Shown piece after piece: positions 13,901-24,100 of a stretch of DNA of 64,000 bases (the stretch's first letter is position 1; every line of letters starts with the position of its first letter). Location: assembly GCA_047967505.1 (NCBI GenBank), contig CM106539.1. One strand, given 5' to 3'. Source of the DNA: Dipteris shenzhenensis. Taxonomy: Eukaryota; Polypodiophyta; Polypodiopsida; Gleicheniales. The notes beneath the pieces were generated by a model that did not search any database, was not told the origin of the DNA, and worked only from the letters and a program-made list of their open reading frames with translations. Position numbers and translations under genes: made by a program.

Positions 13901-15362
13901 GCGGGGGAGGGGTGCAGGAGGGAGCGGGGAAGGGGGCGGGTAGAGGGGCGCAGGGAGCGGGGTAGAGGGGCGCAAGGGGCGGGAAATGGGCTGGGGTAGA
14001 GGCGGGTAGGGAGTGGGGAGAGGAGTTGGGGAGGGGGGGGCTGCGGGGGTGGGGGAGAGCTGAGGGAGCGGACGAAGGGGGAGGCAGGCTGAGGGGGCGG
14101 AGGAGGAGGCTGAGAGGGTGAGGGAGAGGGGGCAGCAAGGGTCGGGGAGGAGCAGCAGCTCACGACTGCCAAATTAGGTATCTCCTATGGCTTAACTTTT
14201 CATCTTATAGATGTTGAGTAATATACTTATCGCTGTATTTTGAAGGAAATTTTAAGAATACATGTTCAGAAGGATAAGACTTGGCTGACAATACAGTTAA
14301 ATGTTTGTGTAAGCAGGGGAGTTCTTAAGAGTGACACGTGTATGGAAAGCTGGAGACATGCTAGAACTTTTTTTCCCAGTAGCCCTAAGGGCAGAGAAAG
14401 TGAAAGGTAAGTTCCAAAATTCATAAACCAAATATTCTCCCAGTTTTGGTGTTGCCAATATTAGATATTGAGTCCTTGATTGTGATTTGTGTGCAGATGA
14501 ACGTGAGGAGTATGGCTCCTTGTACGCATTTTTCTTTGGACCTTACCTTCTTGCTGGGATGAGCAGCGGGGATTGGGATATTGCAGGAGTTGATCTGCAG
14601 TCTATATCTGCCTGGATTACACCAGTTCCAGACTCGTTCAATGAAGACATCTACAGCTTTAGCCAAGAGAATTCGTTAAAGAACACTCTTAGCTTTGTGA
14701 CACATACTGAGAGTTCTCTCCTGATGATGCCTTCTCCTTTAGAGGGGACAAATGGGGCTGCTTACTCAACTTTCAGGATTGCGAATCCCATAACTGAGAA
14801 CCTTGTCAGTGAGCCATGCTTGAAGGCTCTCCTTATGCGGATGACAATGTTTACCGCAGAGTCTAAAATCTCTGAAAGGGATGGAAACAAAACTCAACTA
14901 AGTCTTGTAGGAATGCTTGTCGCCATTGAGCCTTTCGATCATCCAGGCAGATTTTTGGCACATGAGGTTGATAAGAGTATCAGTACTTTAGCAGCCAGTG
15001 AGCTCCGAAGCACAGAAAGTTGTGGGCATGAATATAAGAAGCCATCTGGAATTGATTCTGTGTTTCGCATTATTCCAGGGTTCTCAGCACAATACAACTC
15101 TTTGTCCTTCGAAGCAGCAAGCAGACCTGGTTGTTTTCTGTACACTCAAAGCGATGCCGGGAAACCAATCCATTTGAAGTGTACACCTTCGAACACTGAT
15201 ACAAGCTTCAAGAACAGAAGCAGCTTCTTGGCACAGAAAGCATTAGCTTCATATCATTCCATGAGTTTTGTGGCAAAGGGAGTAAATCGTGAGTTTCTTC
15301 TATACCCCCTCATAAGCTACAAAGATCAGAATTATACCATATTTTTCAATATTACATTATGA
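1..15362 (+). CDS. GH127 / DUF1680 beta-L-arabinofuranosidase-like protein, 3' part of gene
   Basis: The product belongs to the plant DUF1680 (GH127) family, wall or secretory-pathway glycosidases acting on beta-L-arabinofuranosides. The 5' end lies outside the window. Exons read by homology and splice signals are 1-29, 148-358, 4230-4429, 4527-4653, 14246-14330 and 14497-15362. The first ends in SCTTYNMLK; its Cys matches a zinc-ligand Cys of the family. The second carries the Cys-Cys pair of FWCCYGTG, which in characterised GH127 enzymes holds the nucleophile and a zinc ligand. The last exon has the GPYLLAG motif and a C-terminal AbfB-like (CBM42) beta-trefoil region. All junctions agree in phase except inside exon 14246-14330, which contains a frameshift and an in-frame TAA. 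The 3.9 kb and 9.6 kb introns contain LINEs. The gene is either a recent pseudogene or the window carries a sequence error. Family assignment is confident; functionality is not. Confidence 0.85.
148..358 (+). CDS. GH127 exon with the catalytic Cys-Cys motif
   Basis: The exon starts after the acceptor TGTCCAG and opens with VSRHLFRWT, which continues the preceding NMLK. It ends after ACGG before GTACAT. This is a phase 1 donor that joins exactly to the exon at 4230, so GTG-ATA-GAG reads V-I-E within the family motif GTGIESF. The HGWGTKFDSFWCCYGTG segment is the most conserved part of plant DUF1680 proteins. The reading frame running past 358 is intron read-through. Confidence 0.85.
1246..1380. 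repeat. dispersed repeat, copy 1 (GH127 intron)
   Basis: About 135 bp here closely match two stretches inside the ATP-citrate lyase gene, near 45470 and 45842. The shared order is: tctaga-like start, 'aatccaggaa', 'aactcatcc', 'cacaacaa', 'caatctcatgaca', 'ggttgaa', 'actccatca', 'agggactagcta'. No coding potential or terminal repeat was recognised. Confidence 0.6.
1471..2674 (-). mobile_element. 5'-truncated LINE with poly(A) and 10-bp target-site duplication
   Basis: The left end is a run of 18 T (1471-1488), the poly(A) tail of a minus-strand insertion. The direct repeat CTCCATGAGG lies on both sides, at 1461-1470 and 2675-2684. The body encodes, with stops, the C-terminal part of a plant L1-type ORF2: a WDPGEWEW segment, then WKGVARIL, and a tail ending WHYHPQSFLF. 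The larger LINE at 6194-11103 has the same tail (WHYTPP). The reverse transcriptase core is absent. It sits in the GH127 intron between the exons ending at 358 and starting at 4230. Confidence 0.85.
2685..4229. other. remainder of GH127 intron, no gene recognised
   Basis: After the LINE duplication the intron continues with unassigned sequence. Short frames occur at 2853-3110 and 3289-3585, but they show no family motif, start context or splice logic that I can support. The stretch starting TGTTAGAAATCG at about 2716 could be an old LTR, but I found no matching partner. Confidence 0.4.
4230..4653 (+). CDS. GH127 middle exons (two exons and a 97-bp intron)
   Basis: The exon 4230-4429 encodes the GIESFSKLGDSIYFEE block through NPYMHVSFQLSN and ends in phase 0 before GTTAAT. 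The exon 4527-4653 follows the acceptor TTTTACAG. It encodes the beta-sandwich part with the RIPYW motif and ends in phase 1 before GTAATT. The small 97-bp intron contrasts with the transposon-swollen introns on either side. Confidence 0.8.
4923..4960. repeat. (GA)n microsatellite
   Basis: About 18 uninterrupted GA units lie in the large GH127 intron, just after the exon ending at 4653. The rest of 4960-6177 is unassigned intron sequence with no supported gene. Confidence 0.9.
6310..9160 (-). pseudogene. LINE ORF2 3' half: reverse transcriptase and C-terminal zinc region
   Basis: The reverse transcriptase core is well preserved. It shows LICLIPKGG, the QTGFVQDRSI block, DFEKAYDRVD (first catalytic Asp), RQGCPLAPYLF, and YADD at about 8545 (catalytic pair). 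Downstream are the thumb, with ARLSLAGRALVVNQVLL and FLWSG, and a zf-RVT-like Cys/His region (CQMCFQEESSLKHCLWSC near 6870-6910). Frameshifts lie near 8570 and 7660. The endonuclease domain normally N-terminal to this is absent. Confidence 0.85.
9170..10480 (-). pseudogene. LINE ORF1 (DUF4283-like RNA-binding protein with CCHC knuckle)
   Basis: The product is a nucleic-acid-binding ORF1 of a plant L1 element, which coats the element RNA. From the N-terminal end it shows a DUF4283-like block, with KIILMVPWYRGFSVADFD as the landmark. A zinc knuckle CLRCHGFGHQARSC follows (C-x2-C-x4-H-x4-C, all ligands present, near 9840-9880). A long Pro/Lys/Ser-rich tail rich in PPP runs completes it. Two stops near 10350-10400 interrupt the N-terminal part, which otherwise matches the ORF1 of the element at 12290-14165. 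The tail leads abruptly into the reverse transcriptase, marking the internal deletion. Confidence 0.75.
10550..11090. repeat. strand-asymmetric G/A-rich block (LINE 5' leader)
   Basis: The plus strand is almost entirely purine with long G runs; the minus (element-sense) strand is C/T. A similar block lies at 13740-14150 at the same place in a second copy of the family. It is therefore best explained as a conserved pyrimidine-rich LINE 5' untranslated leader. Long open frames here on both strands are composition artefacts. Confidence 0.75.
11511..12170 (+). mobile_element. possible LTR fragment with initiator-tRNA-like primer site
   Basis: A segment starting TGTTGGATAATG runs to TAGTATCAAAGC at about 12158. 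That sequence differs by one base from the common plant primer-binding site TGGTATCAAAGC. A 'caataaattcc' polyadenylation-like site lies inside, near 11890. No second LTR or coding region follows, because the LINE fragment begins at about 12290. This is a weak call: the LTR end lacks a clear CA. Confidence 0.3.
12290..14165 (-). mobile_element. LINE fragment: 5' leader and ORF1 only
   Basis: Read on the minus strand it has a pyrimidine-rich leader (14150-13740) and an ORF1 with TFSEDELQYLKKDVELESS, LPRQGFFEVVFDSSEA and PFMLGFDPVEEAKQGFSFFV, a DUF4283-like RNA-binding domain. After a frame break comes a knuckle, CRICRTVGHFAKDA, whose last ligand Cys is Ala. A Pro/Ser-rich tail with 42-bp tandem repeats (12831-12930) ends the reading. 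ORF2 is absent, so the copy is truncated at its 3' side. It belongs to the same family as the 6194-11103 element. Confidence 0.75.
12831..12930. repeat. 42-bp minisatellite in LINE ORF1 tail
   Basis: Three imperfect units, each containing 'ttgtaccaa.accctgt.aagtcgaggag', begin near 12831, 12873 and 12915 with a 42-bp step. The step is a multiple of three, so unit gain or loss would keep the frame. Confidence 0.65.
14246..14330 (+). pseudogene. GH127 bridging exon with frameshift and in-frame stop
   Basis: This short exon supplies the family segment between SPG and the REEYGS-type motif. The acceptor TTTTGAAG and the phase 1 start give GNFKNTCSEG followed by TAA at 14276-14278. The homology resumes one frame over as DKTWLTIQL and runs to LKN across the donor GTGACA at 14331, which is again in phase with the next exon. 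The start and end phases fit both neighbours, yet the frame is broken inside. That pattern is expected of a small indel near 14270-14285. The exon call rests on reading homology by eye. Confidence 0.65.
14497..15362 (+). CDS. GH127 terminal exon with AbfB-like C-terminal domain
   Basis: This is an open 866-bp exon after the acceptor GTGTGCAG, starting in phase 1. It begins EREEYGSLYAFFFGPYLLAG, the family motif after the catalytic barrel. It ends with a roughly 140-residue region typical of plant DUF1680 C-termini: DSVFRIIPG, then RPGCFLY, then SMSFVAKG, REFLLYPL and YTIFFNI. The stop is TGA at 15360-15362. There are no internal stops, so this exon has stayed open despite the lesion upstream. 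Confidence 0.85.
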
Positions 15363-15679
15363 TCAGGATCATATTTTGTGTAAAAGAAAGCATTAAGATT
15401 CCTCTACTCACCGACGTTATAGCTAATCAATGTGACTGAAAATGAGGGCATATGATATACCACCATGGTATCCATTGGTCATGATAGGTCATAAATGTAA
15501 AAGGAGAAACTTGGACAAATGCCATTTCTATTTATTACTTTAACTAATATGTGATAAATGAAAGGCTTGACTCATCTAGAGTTGAGATTCATGCTCTTGT
15601 TTTAATAAGGCACTATGTAGGCTATTTAGCATGCTAACACCCTGCAATTGTTTCATGGGTATGGACCAGTACTTCCTTC

Positions 15680-16013
15680 TTAGATGTATCCATCATAATA
15701 AATGTAACTTTCAAGAGAATCCTTTTGTATTGTACAGGCACTTAAAAGTGCTCTATTAGTGAAAGAACCAAAATCCATTCCTTTTGAGAGGGAGAGAAAT
15801 ATAATCAATTGATGCAAAAAGACTCCTATCGAAACCAACAAACCATGACTAGACAAGCACATGTTGTCCAAGTACATAAGAAAGTCTCTATTTATGAAAG
15901 AGCTAAAAACCATTCCTTTTGAGAGAGAGAATAAAAAGTTTATATTCTCGATTTTAAAAAAAGTATCTATCAATGAAAGAACTAAAATCTATTCCATTTG
16001 CTCGCGCGCGCGC

Positions 16014-16092
<79 letters not shown>

Positions 16093-16250
16093 ATTGACTA
16101 AAACAGGCTCCTATTAGAACCAGTAAACCATGACAAGACAAACACCACGTGTTAAAAGAGAGAGAGAGAGAGTAAAAAAATTATACAATTGGGAAAAAAA
16201 GGATCCTATGAGAACCAATAAACCATGACTAGAGAAAGACCAGACCTTAC
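15680..16250. repeat. imperfect tandem repeat with embedded microsatellites
   Basis: The phrase 'tatgaaagaac.aaaa.ccattcctttt' followed by a GAGA run recurs near 15752, 15888 and 15965. The phrase 'ctcctat.agaaccaa.aaaccatgac.aga' recurs near 15820, 16105 and 16200. Between them is a compound run at about 16003-16089: CG repeats, then TG, then GA. The array lies just downstream of the GH127 gene. Confidence 0.7.
16003..16089. repeat. compound (CG)n(TG)n(GA)n microsatellite
   Basis: Alternating CG units pass directly into about 14 TG units and then about 20 GA units. Alternating CG and TG tracts can adopt Z-DNA. A short open frame crossing it (15861-16097) encodes Arg-Ala, Cys-Val and Arg-Glu dipeptide runs and is an artefact. 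Confidence 0.9.
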
Positions 16251-17050
16251 AAGTAGGAGAGAGTAACCAATTGAATGCGCTGGAGAGAAACAATCAAAAG
16301 AACTCCTTCAAAAACTACAAAACTACAAACAAAGAACTAAAAAAGCTACTCTAAAAGCCGCCTTAAAGGAGCACAAAACTACAAAAACGAGATCATGACA
16401 AGGAATCACATGCTATCAGACCTCCACAAACCCAAACAAGAAAAAAGACACACCTAGATCTTCAACTATCTAGAAGTCCCAATTACAATTAGCAATCAAA
16501 ATTAGAAAACAAAAGTATCATGACAAGTCATCACACAACTTATCCTACAAGCAAAGAGAAAACAAAGACAAAATCCAAAACAAGTAGAAGGCTACAAACC
16601 TACTCGATGAGAACACCCAACTAGATGCCAAACCAAGGAAAACAACACATCTACAACAAGATTATTATAGAAGAAAAACATAGAAAGAAAGAGACTCAAT
16701 AGCCAAGAAACAAGCAAGCACCAAAATAAAAAGACGGAACATGAATGAAAAAAGTAAAAAGTGGAAGCTCAAAATTGTTGGAGAGTCTTCATGCATTGAT
16801 GCAGTAGCTTCGTGCTCAGCAATCTTGAGGGAACATCATTCCTTAAGTTTTTTCTTTCATGGCCAACTTTCATATTAGAATGTTGATTGTGTATTGGCCA
16901 TAGAGGATGGTAGAGGACATGAGCTATAGGAAGGGCAAGAGCAAAAGAATGGAAATTCTCATTTTTTAATATCAAAATTTCAAAGCATATCCTTCTCAAG
17001 CCCACTCCCATCCATTCTATAGCATAGACGTGCCATTGGGCCAACTTTCT
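16250..17050. other. A-rich intergenic stretch, no gene recognised
   Basis: The sequence is dominated by adenine with scattered short frames. I see no conserved motif, repeat boundary or RNA gene. Confidence 0.4.
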
Positions 17051-18260
17051 CATAGAATTTTGCATGTAGTATATGTGGAAAGAACTCTATGGTCGCTTCC
17101 ACACCTATTCTTGGAAATGCGCATAGGGGTCTTCTCTGTGACTTCTGTGGAAAGAACTCTATGACTTAGAGGAAAACTATGCTTTTCAAAGAAGTCACCC
17201 AAGAAGACCCCTATGCACAGATCCAAATGGCCATCAAAGTGTGTATAATATCTGTCCAAATACTAGCCAATGTGTGTGAAGGGTGGATCTGGGAGCCATA
17301 TAAAGCTTCTTTGCAAAATCCCCAAGTCAAGTAAAGCTATAGCGAGGCATGTCATGTGTACCAACCCAATCCATAGGTATGGCTGCATCAATTTGTTGAA
17401 TTCTCCTTGCACCTCCTCTGCGATAACTTACTAATTGAATTTACGATCATCTGAAAGGTTTTTGAAATTCTTTCAAGATCCCACAAAAGAAGTGGGACTT
17501 TTCTCGCACTGTACCACTGTTATAACAAGTACTAAGCGGTCTACCATGATCATCAAGTATAGTGTCATTCCACATGATAGGTTTCCTATCAATCTTTCCA
17601 AAGAGGAAAGGGCAACTCTTTGAAGAGTACTCTTGAAGCTTCCCCAAGCTTTTGGGATAGCTACCATAAGAGGGATATGACTATACATTGCAAGTCTAGA
17701 TCATGATATAAAGGCCCTCTTCCTATGTGGGGAGAATCAAGGTCTCCCAAGCCACCTGGCTCTGGTGTTTGCCGAACCATCGAGCCCACTCCATAGAAAT
17801 TTTCTTATAGGCCTTTTGAGCTGAGTGATGCAATCCCTAGACTGTAACCAACAAGAGCAACTAATGCATGCTGTAGCAAGCAGTAGTTGTTTAATGAAAA
17901 CCATCCTACAAGCGAGGTCAAGTTTGGCTAGACTCAGAGGAGTTTTCTCTTGATACTCTCCAACATAGGCAGATTGATACAAAGGAGAGAGACCCACATG
18001 GACCTAGCATAACAAAGTCCCAAATGCCTTGTAAGGTTGAGGTAGCATAGTCCCTAATCATGTCCTAAACGACAATGAAAAAAGAGGGTGTCAATCCATG
18101 TGAGGGTGTCAATCCATGTGAGGTTGGGCAGTTCCCCTTGTGAAGAGCAAGAAGTATAATCCTGAATTTCAGATTGGTGAAACGTGCATCAAGTGAGACA
18201 ATCATGTCTAGTTTCACCAATACTGGAATACCGGCCCCCATATGAGGAGAAGCCATGTGT
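17050..18260 (-). mobile_element. degraded LINE fragment, same family as 6194-11103
   Basis: Minus-strand pieces match the reference copy in order. They include a reverse transcriptase palm remnant near 18065-18250. A thumb segment, LLATACISCSCW followed by RKFLWSGLDGSANTRARW, lies at 17737-17997 (compare LLATAWYVASCW and NFLWSGSDGSGTTRARV). C-terminal remnants lie near 17150-17340. Many stops and frameshifts are present. I could not place the ends or a target-site duplication. Confidence 0.65.
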
Positions 18261-18469
18261 GAGCCCGAAACACTGGATGGATCCTGACTTACATGTCATA
18301 TGAGGTCTATCAATGAGACCGTTGATGGTAGAAAGGTGATTGTATGGGAGCCCCTTGCTCTTGCTGGGGTCTGGGCACCAGTTAGCTCCCAGCTGGGGGT
18401 CCCAGGGGGGTGGGGGTTTGGGGGTGAGAGCCCCCGAGGCGATGGTATAGGAAATATTCCTTGAATATT

Positions 18470-18830
18470 CCATGGACGACTAGTCGGTTCCATCGACTAG
18501 GTTGACTGGTCGGCTTCACCGACTAGGTTGACTGGTCAGTTCCATTGACTATGTTGATCCGACTACCGCCCTCATAGCTATAAAGAGGCGACCTCCCCAT
18601 TCCATTATATCAGATTAGATCTTTCAGCTAGTAGCTCTTCATATAGTATCTGTCTAGATCGCCATCTAAGTTCTACTGTGGAAGCGCACGGGTGGATGGA
18701 GCCATCATCTTCTGTACTACATCAGTATTGAAGGAAAAGTTTGTTCCTCTCTAGTTTGTTGTGTACTCTCTATTCTTTGTTCAGTTTCTGTTCTGCTGCG
18801 CCGTGTAATTTAACAGCATCTTCAACATGC
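18470..18830 (+). mobile_element. LTR-like segment preceding gag
   Basis: This block contains three 26-bp units of the form 'gactggtc.gttcca.cgactaggtt' (18478-18555), then a TATAAAG box near 18580. A T-rich stretch ends near TTTAACA at 18822. The gag-like reading starts immediately downstream, which is what a 5' LTR would show. I found no partner LTR, so the assignment is tentative. Confidence 0.4.
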
Positions 18831-18834
18831 ACAA

Positions 18835-21181
18835 CAACCCACCTTAACCTCAACAATACCAACCGACACCCATACCAATGTACAGGCAACCGGCACTTGC
18901 ACAAGCGCCCCCAACTCTGAGGCTGAATCCTGATGCCATTCGGACACAAGTCTCGTAATCACTCAGAAATCCAAATCCATGACCATATCCAAGAGCACCA
19001 AATCCAGCTCCTCTGGTAGTTCCAATACAACAACTTCAAGTCGAGGAAGTGGATTCACCATTCGAGTATGAAGCCAAGTACCCAGTGTACTATGTAGAAG
19101 GCACATAAGTTTTAATACTAGTATATGCGAATCAAGTTCGGCCCAATACATACCGAGCATGCTACGGTTGTGGAGAAAATCATCGGATCATAGAGTGCCC
19201 TCATCGTGGTAGCCCCACTACTTTCCAACCACTCTACAAAGATTGTGGCATAGTCCATGCCTATATGGATTGTCCCATGAAAAATAAGGTCCCACAACTA
19301 ACTGAGGCTAATCCTGACGTCCCAATCGGCATTATTGAGGTGAACCATCAAAATCTGGGGCCGACAAGCGTAATATCACAACCAATGAATGTAATTACAC
19401 ACCAGCAAAAACAGGCCACAAAGGACCCTAATATTGCAATTCAATCAAGACGACTTCTTCAAAAGAAAGCACAAGTGCCTCTACCTCCGCCAAGCATTAA
19501 GCAACCAAGCTCATCCACATCAGCTCCCGAGCCTTAAATAAAAGAACCTCCATATCCAAATGTAGAAGTGGAGAAGGCTCGATTTCAGGCAATTTAACAA
19601 TGGGTACAAAAGGAACGAGCTCAATTTGAGGCTGAGAAGCAAGCACAAGATCCAATCCATGACTTGGCCCTATAGATTATTGAAAATGTACTCGAGCCTG
19701 TGTTCCAAGAACAGAATCTGCAACATAATGTACCGTCCCATCAACTTAAAGGAGCCACACTTTCTAGCATTCTAAGTTGTCCTATGTCAATTCCAATCAA
19801 AATCCTACTACAGAATTGTCCCAATCTCTAGGAGAGTTTCAAAGGTTGTATTAAACTTGCAAATCCCCCTCCACCTATGGAAGACATAGAAGATGTCCCT
19901 ATGCGGATGGGTGAGAGAGATGACATATGCAACATCACTGTACCTTTGATACACAAGGCATATAATGAAGTCCAAGCCATAGTGGATGGTGGAACAGGTG
20001 TAAATGTCCTATCCAAGGAGCTCTATGATGAATGGGGTCTCCCACCAATGCAAAAGGATAATTTCAACATACACATTGTCGATGATTCACAGGAAAAACC
20101 CTTGGGAATAGCGAATGGTGTGTCAACAAAAGTTCTAGGATTCCGCTTTTCCCTTCAATTCACAATCTTGGATCTCCCCAAGAAATCCTATCAAATCTTG
20201 CTAGGACATCCTTAGTTGTGGGAAGCATCAGTCCTCCATGATTGGGGAGCAGATAGACTGACAATCCAAAATCGTGACACCACAATCAGCATGAATGTAG
20301 GGACAGGAGCAATAAAACCAATTGTGCTTAGAGAGTTGGATGAAACCTCTTCAATGACGATCTCAAGCAAATCAGCTCCCCTACAACAGCATGCCATAGC
20401 AGGCGATACACAAAGTCATGTCAATAATTGGATACAAACATTGGCAACCATTGACGACTACCATTCATTAGACCCCATCTTCTTACAGATAGATGCGAAG
20501 GTCACGCAGATGAATCCTCCACTCACACATGAAGAACCAATCGATCTATAGGTACCATTCTTTATGGATGACCTTGAGTGGAATAATGAACGTGAAGAAG
20601 GTACCCATACCAATAATGACGCATATTTCCCTTGGGACCTCAAGATTGAGGCTAAGAATGCTCAAATTGAAGATCACGTCTTTGACAATGACACAGCCAT
20701 TCTGCATGCCCTAATGGCAGTCCAGCTTCCCAAAGTTGAACCTCCAAAGTTGAATAATAGCAAAAGATCCCACAAGAAAGCTGAAGGAGGAAATTGCCAA
20801 AAATCCAAGGCTGAACACTTCAATGGATTTGAATGAGTCCAAACAAGGATCATCAAATTGTATCTTTCAAAGCTAGCTCCCTCAAAATTTGAGCCACCTC
20901 CTCTAGAATGGTCACCTGATGGACTAGAAGAAGTATGCACAGCAAATGAACCCTTACTTGGGACCAGCTTACCAGTGGAAATGTTACCCCACAGTTCCCA
21001 ACGTAAGAAGTTTCAAAAGTATAAGCCACATGTGCGGATGAAGCTCGATCCAAAGAATACAGAAAAAGAAAGTCCCCAAGAGCCTCAAAAATTGGTTAAT
21101 GATACTATGCCACCCAGTACTCATGGCACATGTCAGGCTAGTTCAACACCATCAGACACGCTGATCTTCGAGAAGTGCTAG
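18835..21181 (+). pseudogene. Ty3-like gag-protease remnant
   Basis: The reading contains a zinc knuckle CYGCGENHRIIEC (all four ligands, near 19160-19200). A second knuckle around 19240-19277 has lost its first Cys. A retropepsin-like domain lies at 19877-20215, with the active-site block VDGGTGVNVLS and the ILLGHP flap-side motif. It is followed by DWGADRLTI as in Ty3-type proteases. Several stops break the frame (for example after LLGHP). No reverse transcriptase or integrase follows, so the copy is truncated at its 3' side. In life such proteins package element RNA and process the polyprotein. Confidence 0.7.
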
Positions 21182-24100
21182 AGTAGTTCAAGAATTACAC
21201 AAGTGGTAGTGTCCCCATGCAAACCATAGGAAACTTCCATCCAAACCCAATGTTAAAAGTAGACAATCTCTTTTTACACCAAATTTTTCCAATACCATGA
21301 TACAGACCATTTCAGTTGAAATACAATCAAAAAGTTTATTGACAAAAAGAAGATGAATAAATCTTTTAGATTTCCTTTTCTGCCTATTGAGAAGAGATAA
21401 ATCATTAGCTTTTCTGGTGATGAATCTTACCTGCTCATCATCATTACTTAAATTCAAGTGCTTTTGAGGGCTCACCAAAGTCCTCCGAACCATGAAAGGA
21501 ATGCGGTTTCTTGGTAGCGCTTTTCATGATAGATGGAGTAGCTGTGAGTCGTTTGAGATCCTTGTTTTTTTATGGGAGGAGGATTGCTTTAATAGTGTTT
21601 GCTACCAGAGTGTTGAGAAGTCGAGGCCAGAGCAGGCAATTCAGAGTAAAAATAGCCAGGTTACGAGCAGCCTCTATCATGAAATCATGAAACCAGAAAT
21701 ACACTAATAGTGCAGTTCTGATCTCCGAGGGGAAAGGGGCTACCCAACCAATGAAGGCATATACCAGAGCTGGCCCAGATGTGAGGGGAAAGAAGCTCGA
21801 CATGTTCTAAAACACAAACCATAAGAGATGATCTAGCCAAATATGGAAGCACAACATGCTGAATTGGGATCGGATCTTTTGTACCGGCATTTAAGAAAAG
21901 TTCTATAGGTATTCCAACAAATTTTCAAGAACTTTTTAGGTTCCCAAAGCTTGTCTTGATTAATCCACATCAGAAAGCTTGATTTGAGAAATATCAAAGA
22001 CAAAGTCATTAGACAAAAGATGTTTGGATTGTATGGCTAGCATTTTGCAATGATCGACCACCTCAACCAAGCAACTACAGGAAAGAGCTAAGGAGGGATT
22101 GAGAAAGGAGCTCTATGGTTGATAACTTCAAAAATCCCAAAGTTTATGCTCTAGCCTTATGGAATCCAATTCAAGTTATCTATGAGGGAGGAGGGTAATA
22201 GCACTAGAGAAGGTAGGAGATAACTTTTTGAGGAGGAGAGGACGAAGAGGACAAGGAATTTAAAGAAGAAAGGTCCTCTTTCTCATTGTGGTCGAAGAGA
22301 TCAGAGTCCAAACGAGGGTTGACAATTTCAAGAATGTTCTTAATTTCTAAAGGAATAGTTGGAATACCATTGAGAAGAAAGAGTTTGTTAACAATCAAAA
22401 GTAAAAGTTAAGATTCGAAGTATCTTGAGCATCAATCAAAGGAAGGGATAAAAGTAATTTGTTGAAAGCTTTAAGAAAATCCAATTGGTCTTTCTTGGAT
22501 AGAACAAGCAATGAGATCCAATCATTAACAAAGACAATAGTAAAAGAAGAATGCAACTTCTTAACGGGAGCTTGCTTTTCAAAGTCCAAGAGCTTTTTGT
22601 GGAAGTCTGGACCTTTGAAGCAAGAAAGGATGCATTGTGTCCCAAGAGGAGGAATTGGGATATTGGATGAAGTAGGAGTGTAACCAAGTTTAACCAGGGA
22701 TGGAATCCGTTGGTTCTACCAGAAAACAAACGCAATTAGTACGAAGTGATAAAAGAAAATGAAAACCCAACAAACATCAGTATGGGCAGACTAGTACATA
22801 TCATTCGACTAGTAATTCAATGCATAGTTAACCACCGACAATTTATCCAATGATTAAGAATCATTTATATGGTACTAGCCTGACCAAGGGCCTGTTGGGA
22901 AATCAAAGTGTGTACAAATTTGATACTCCCATCAAAATTAAACCATACAATTAATTCAATCATTTGGATAACGTGTACCACATTTTAGTAAATATTTTTG
23001 AGGATATGAGTAAATGATACTTGGAGGAATGAAATAGAAGTAGATTATCCAAAAACATAGAATCCACTGCAAGGGTACTTAAACATGCAGCGTTTTTGAG
23101 CCAAACATCATATGTGGAATATGAAAATAATTGTCCATCATAACCAAAGGGTATACAAGAAGTCCAATTGATGAATCCTTTCGTAAGTCTGAGAATTGAG
23201 GTCGGGGTCAACTTACCTACCACCATCCAAGAGGAACTATGTTAGAACAAGATAGCTTCAATTGGGTAAACTGATTATGCCTATTTACCCCAACTTGTTA
23301 TCGCTTTTACCAAAGAACCAAACTACCCTTTGGATTCTAAATTTATAAAGTGAAATGTGTAAGAAATAATAAGTGTCTTAGAGTAAAATCCACTGCCCTT
23401 GTGAAAGCCTATTCTTGGGAGGGTAATCCAACCCCATATTAGGATCCTTTAGTAATCATGTAGAGTTCATATTACTAAAGCTCATAGTTAATGTCACTAT
23501 AAAAACATTGGTAACTCATAAAAATGTTAAGGGTAGGTGGGACTCTTTGATCAGTAGGAAGCATGTAGCTATTAATGCCCTAGAGATGAAAAATAAAGGA
23601 AGGATTTTCTCTAGGTTAGATAGTCTCAAGCAAAAAAGGTACATAATTAAACACTATTTTAGAATTTAATAGGGCATGCACAAGACACCCTATTAAAGTT
23701 ACTTTCCAAATAAAGGAGATACCCCAAAATACTACATTACCATAGAAATTAATCTTAACTACTTGTATATTATAAACAACAGCAAAATAAATACTAAATT
23801 AAAGTTATTACCCAGAGTTGGAAATTAATGTAATACTACGTATAGCATCCATAAAAGTTAGAGTAACTACATACTTTATAGTTAGAAATTGCATGAGAAA
23901 GAATAAAATTTGCTTAAAGAAAAAGTATCAACATATTCATAAAAATAAAAGGATATATCCAAAGATGCTCTTTTTTTTTTAAATTGAATGTGTGTGTCTG
24001 TGTATGTGAAGACTCGACAAAAGCCCGTTTCATAGTGAAATGAAAACAAATTTGGTAATAGAAACAAAAGAGAAAACTGCTATGAGACATTACAAAATAT

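Noticed and set aside
14211-14245. Alternative GH127 exon start after CTTATAG at 14210
   Set aside because: Phase fits, but a TAA follows three codons later and the sequence before 14246 has no family similarity.
15752-16230. Regularly recurring words that might suggest a CRISPR array
   Set aside because: Units are imperfect, spacing is uneven, there are no cas genes and the DNA is plant nuclear.
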